From NCBI GenBank assembly GCA_036785705.1, contig JAWUZG010000352.1, positions 434,001-498,000 on the forward strand: 64,000 nt of DNA, given 5' to 3'. Below, in pieces: positions 58,175 through 64,000 of the stretch. The translations under genes and the position numbers were made by a program. The notes beneath the pieces are model-generated. The model saw nothing but the letters and a program-made list of their open reading frames with translations, was not told the DNA's origin and did not search any database. Source of the stretch: Acanthornis magna. Taxonomy: Eukaryota; Chordata; Aves; Passeriformes; Acanthizidae. The first letter of the stretch is position 1. The number at the start of each line of letters is the position of its first letter.

Positions 58175-61100
58175 GGGAACAAGAATTTTTACCCCAAAAA
58201 AACCCCAGAGAAACAACCCCAAATTGCTCTTTTTTACCCCAAAAAACCAACCCCAACCTGAGTATTTTTACCCCAAAAGACTCAAACAACCTCTCCCAAC
58301 TTTGGGCTTTTTTTACCCCAAAAAACCCCAGATAAAGAACCCCAACTTTCGGCTTTTTTAATGCCAAAAAACAGATTAACAACTCCAGAAAAAAGGAGAA
58401 ACAACCCCAACTTTCGCCTTTTTTTCCCCCCCAAAAAAGCAAAAACCCAACCTCAAACTGGGTTTTTTCCCCCCAAAAAAACAATGCCAAACTGAGTATT
58501 TTTACCCCAAACTGAGTATTTTTCTCCCCCAAAAACAAAAAAAAACCAACCCCAAACTGAGTATTTTTACCCCAAACCAACCAAAAAACCAACCCCAAAC
58601 TCTTGGCCTTTTTACCCCAAAAAAACCCCAAATTGCACTTTTTTACCTCCAAAAAAACCAACCCCAACTTTGGGCTTTTCTACTCCAAAAAACCAAAGAA
58701 AACCAACCCCAAACTGAGCATTTTCCCCCAAATTGAGTATTTTTACCCCAAACTGAGTATTTTTCACCCCAAACTGAGTATTTTTCACCCCAAACTGACT
58801 ATTTTTTACCCCAAACTGAGTATTTTCTATCTCAAACTGAGTATTTTCCCCCCAAAACTGAGTATTTTTCACCCCAAACTGAGTATTTCTTACCCCAACC
58901 TGAGTATTTTTTACCCCAAACTGTATATTTTCTATCCCAAACTGAGCATTTTTTACCCCAAACTGAGTATTTTTAACCCCAAACAGAGTATTTTTTACCC
59001 CAGACTGGGTATTTTTACCCCAAACTATTTTTTTTTACCCCAAACTGAGCATTTTAACCCCAAACTGAGTATTTTAACCCCAAACTGAGTATTTTCACCC
59101 CAAACTGAATATTTTTCACCCCAAACTGAGTATTTTTACCCCAAACTGAGTATTTTTAACCCCAAACTGAGTATTTTTAACCCAAATCTGAGTATTTTTA
59201 ACCCCAAAACTGAGTATTTTTACCCCAAACTGAGTATTTTCACCCCAAACTGAGTATTTTTACCCCAAACTGAGTATTTTTAACCCAAATCTGAGTATTT
59301 TTTACCCCAAAACTGAGTATTTTTAACCCCAAACTGTATATTTTCTATCCCAAACTGAGTATCTTCAACCCCAAACTGAGTATTTTTTCCCCAAACTGAA
59401 TATTTTTTACCCCAAACTGAGTATTTTTACCCAAAACTGACTATTTCTACCCCAAACTGAGTATTTTCTACCCCAAACTGAGTATTTTTTACCCCAAACT
59501 GAGTATTTTTACCCAGAACTGAGCATTTTTCACCCCAAACTGAGCATTTTAACCCCAAACTGAGTATTTTTACCCCAAACTGAGTATTTTTAACCCAAAT
59601 CTGAGTATTTTTTACCCCAAAACTGAGTATTTTTAACCCCAAACTGTATATTTTCTATCCCAAACTGAGTATCTTCAACCCCAAACTGAGTATTTTTTCC
59701 CCAAACTGAATATTTTTTACCCCAAACTGAGTATTTTTACCCAAAACTGACTATTTCTACCCCAAACTGAGTATTTTCTACCCCAAACTGAGTATTTTTT
59801 ACCCCAAACTGTATATTTTCTATCCCAGACTGAGTGTTTTTATCCCAAACTGACTATTTCTACCCCAAACTGAGCATTTTTACCCCAAACTGACTATTTT
59901 TACCCCAAACTGAGTATTCTTCCCCAAACTGAGTATTTTTAACCCCAAACTGTATCTTTTCTATCCCAAACTGAGTATCTTTAACCCCAAACTGAGCATT
60001 TTTACCCCAAACTGAGTATTTTTACCCCAAACGGAGTATTTTAACCCCAAAACTGAGTATTTTTACCCCAAACTGAGTATTTTCACCCCAAACTGAATAT
60101 TTTTCACCCCAAACTGAGTATTTTTACCCCAAACTGAATATTTTTCACCCCAAACTGAGTATTTTTCACCCCAAACTGAGTATTTTTACCCCAAACTGAG
60201 TATTTTTAACCCCAAACTGAGTATTTTTCACCCCAAACTGAGTATTTTTCACCCCAAACTGAGTATTTTTCACCCCAAACTGAGTATTTTTAACCCCAAA
60301 CTGAGTATTTTTCACCCCAAACTGAGTATTTCTACCCCAAACTGTATATTTTCTATCCCAAACTGAGTATTTTCTACCCCAAACTGAGTATTTTTAACCC
60401 CAAACTGAGTATTTTTTACCCCAAACGGAGTATTTTAACCCCAAACGGAGTATTTTTATCCCTAAACAGAGTATTTTTTACCCCAAACTGACTATTTTTA
60501 CCCCAAACTGAGTATTCTTCCCCAAACTGAGTATCTTTAACCCCAAACTGAGCATTTTTAACCCCAAACGGAGTATTTTTACCCCAAACGGAGTATTTTT
60601 ATCCCTAAACAGAGTATTTTTTACCCCAAACTGAGTATTTTTCACCCCAAACTGAATATTCTTCACCCCAAACAGAGTATTTTTCACCCCAAACTGAGTA
60701 TCTTTAACCCCAAACTGAATATTTTTACCCCAAACTGACTATTTCTACCCCAAACTGACTATTTTCTATCCCAAACTGAGTATTTTTACCCCAAACTGAG
60801 TATTCTTCCCCAAACTGAGTATTTTTTACCCCAAACGGAGTATTTTTACCCCAAACTGAGCATTTTTAACCCCAAACGGAGTATTTTTACCCCAAACGGA
60901 GTATTTTAACCCCAAAACTGAGTATTTTTTACCCCAAACTGAGTATTTTTACCCAGAACTGAGCATTTTTCACCCCAAACTGAGCATTTTAACCCCAAAC
61001 TGAGTATTTTTACCCCAAACTGAGTATTTTTAACCCAAATCTGAGTATTTTTTACCCCAAAACTGAGTATTTTTAACCCCAAACTGTATATTTTCTATCC

Positions 61101-63465
61101 CAAACTGAGTATCTTCAACCCCAAACTGAGTATTTTTTCCCCAAACTGAATATTTTTTACCCCAAACTGAGTATTTTTACCCAAAACTGACTATTTCTAC
61201 CCCAAACTGAGTATTTTCTACCCCAAACTGAGTATTTTTTACCCCAAACTGTATATTTTCTATCCCAGACTGAGTGTTTTTATCCCAAACTGACTATTTC
61301 TACCCCAAACTGAGCATTTTTACCCCAAACTGACTATTTTTACCCCAAACTGAGTATTCTTCCCCAAACTGAGTATTTTTAACCCCAAACTGTATCTTTT
61401 CTATCCCAAACTGAGTATCTTTAACCCCAAACTGAGCATTTTTACCCCAAACTGAGTATTTTTACCCCAAACGGAGTATTTTAACCCCAAAACTGAGTAT
61501 TTTTACCCCAAACTGAGTATTTTCACCCCAAACTGAATATTTTTCACCCCAAACTGAGTATTTTTACCCCAAACTGAATATTTTTCACCCCAAACTGAGT
61601 ATTTTTCACCCCAAACTGAGTATTTTTACCCCAAACTGAGTATTTTTAACCCCAAACTGAGTATTTTTCACCCCAAACTGAGTATTTCTACCCCAAACTG
61701 TATATTTTCTATCCCAAACTGAGTATTTTCTACCCCAAACTGAGTATTTTTAACCCCAAACTGAGTATTTTTTACCCCAAACGGAGTATTTTTATCCCTA
61801 AACAGAGTATTTTTTACCCCAAACTGACTATTTTTACCCCAAACTGAGTATTCTTCCCCAAACTGAGTATCTTTAACCCCAAACTGAGCATTTTTAACCC
61901 CAAACGGAGTATTTTTACCCCAAACGGAGTATTTTTATCCCTAAACAGAGTATTTTTTACCCCAAACTGAGTATTTTTCACCCCAAACTGAATATTCTTC
62001 ACCCCAAACAGAGTATTTTTCACCCCAAACTGAGTATCTTTAACCCCAAACTGAATATTTTTACCCCAAACTGACTATTTCTACCCCAAACTGACTATTT
62101 TCTATCCCAAACTGAGTATTTTTACCCCAAACTGAGTATTCTTCCCCAAACTGAGTATTTTTTACCCCAAACGGAGTATTTTTACCCCAAACTGAGCATT
62201 TTTAACCCCAAACGGAGTATTTTTACCCCAAACGGAGTATTTTAACCCCAAAACTGAGTATTTTTTACCCCAAACTGAGTATTTTTACCCAGAACTGAGC
62301 ATTTTTCACCCCAAACTGAGCATTTTAACCCCAAACTGAGTATTTTTACCCCAAACTGAGTATTTTTAACCCAAAACTGAGTATTTTTAACCCCAAACTG
62401 TATATTTTCTATCCCAAACTGAGTATTTTTACCCCAAACTGAGCATTTTTTACCCCAAACTGACTATTTCTACCCCAAACTGTATATTTTCTATCCCAAA
62501 CTGAGCATTTTTAACCCCAAACGGAGCATTTTTAACCCCAAACGGAGTATTTTTACCCCAAACTGAGCATTTTAACCCCAAACTGAGTATTTTAACCCCA
62601 AACTGAGTATTTTCACCCCAAACTGAATATTTTTCACCCCAAACTGAGCATTTTAACCCCAAACTGAGTATTTTTACCCCAAACTGAGTATTTTTACCCC
62701 AAACTGAGTATTTTTAACGCAAATCTGAGTATTTTTTACCCCAAAACTGAGTATTTTTAACCCCAAACTGTATATTTTCTATCCCAAACTGAGTATTTTT
62801 ACCCCAAACTGAGCATTTTTTACCCCAAACTGACTATTTCTACCCCAAACTGACTATTTTTACCCCAAACTGTATATTTTCTATCCCAAACTGAGTATCT
62901 TCAACCCCAAATTGAATATTTTTACCCCAAACTGACTATTTTTTACCCCAAAACTGAGTATTTTTAACCCCAAACTGTATATTTTCTATCCCAAACTGAG
63001 TATCTTCAACCCCAAACTGAGCCTTTTTTACCCCAAACTGAGTATTTTCCCCCAAACCGAGCATTTTTACCCCAAAACTGAGTATTTTTTACCCCAAACT
63101 GACTATTTTCTACCCCAAAACTGAGTATTTTTTACCCCAAACTGAGTATTCTTCCCCAAACTGAGTATTTTTAACCCCAAACTGTATATTTTCTATCCCA
63201 AACTGAGCATTTTTAACCCCAAACTGAATATTTTTACCCCAAACGGAGTATTTTTAACCCCAAACTGAGTATTCTTTACCCCAAACTGAGTATTTTTAAC
63301 CCCAAACGGAGTATTTTTTACCCCAGACTGGGTATTTTTACCCCAAACTATTTTTTTTTACCCCAAGCTGACTATTTTTTACCCCAAACTGACTATTTTT
63401 CACCCCAAACGGAGTATTTTTTACCCCAAACTGACTATTTTTTGCCCCAAACTAACTACTTCTCC
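58175..63465. repeat. 5.3-kb ACCCCAAACTGAGTATTTTT satellite in the last KPNB1 intron
   Basis: About 250 units of 19-22 bp. The first 0.5 kb is more diverged (CCCCAAAAAACC, CAACCCCAACTTTGGG). A long higher-order unit is duplicated: 59,511-60,950 matches 60,951-62,286, and a third copy starts at 62,287. The RNA strand reads AAAAATACTCAGTTTGGGGT. Confidence 0.96.
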
Positions 63466-63584
63466 CCCCAAACTTTTTTTTTTCCCCCCAAAAACCCAAA
63501 CCACCTCCCCCGGCTCTGTGCTTTTCCCCTCTCCCCGTTCCCCTGCGATGGAATTCCGGAACATTCCGCAGGGACAGTTCCTCA

Positions 63585-64000
<416 letters not shown>

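Overview
The window is vertebrate nuclear DNA. It most resembles a bird microchromosome: GC-rich, gene-poor for its length, and largely made of short tandem repeats. I recognise no interspersed transposon. Three genes lie on the minus strand in the order (in transcription direction, right to left) KPNB1, TBKBP1, TBX21. From general knowledge this is the gene order and relative orientation of human 17q21.32, whose avian counterpart is chicken chromosome 27. The species cannot be fixed from the sequence, and a non-avian reptile is not excluded.

Right edge (53.9-64 kb): the last two exons of KPNB1 (importin beta-1). The penultimate exon ends in the first two bases of the stop codon. The stop appears to be completed by a 3' UTR exon about 7.8 kb away, across an intron made almost entirely of two satellite-like arrays. 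A decayed copy of the 3' splice site and exon start lies 169 bp upstream. From 49.7 to 52.3 kb, downstream of the proximal poly(A) site, there are four tandem copies of a module carrying a complete minus-strand poly(A) site.

Middle (20.1-37.0 kb): the complete TBKBP1 (SINTBAD) gene, with a non-coding first exon in a CpG-rich promoter and nine coding exons. All exons join in phase and give a 612-residue protein, close to the human length of about 615. Every intron longer than 0.5 kb holds at least one minisatellite. In intron 7 the acceptor and first part of exon 8 recur six more times, separated by GGGAAAT-type arrays, giving seven candidate 3' splice sites in the same phase.

Left edge (1-4.3 kb): exon 1 of TBX21 (T-bet), with its start codon, the beginning of the T-box and the splice donor; positions 1-3545 are intron 1. 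Between TBX21 and TBKBP1 (4.3-20.1 kb) there are no recognisable genes, only minisatellites and short islands of non-repetitive sequence. Some islands carry strong transcription-factor motifs (a kappaB-like decamer, a perfect CRE, an octamer, an M-box-like palindrome) and are candidate T-bet regulatory elements.

The genes are functionally related only in part. TBKBP1 is an adaptor for the TBK1/IKKepsilon innate immune kinases, TBX21 is the Th1/NK lineage transcription factor, and KPNB1 is the general nuclear import receptor. The notable feature of the window is not a new gene system but the way tandem repeats have invaded and copied gene parts: splice acceptors, poly(A) sites and coding repeats. 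Repeat boundaries and copy numbers were judged by eye and are approximate.
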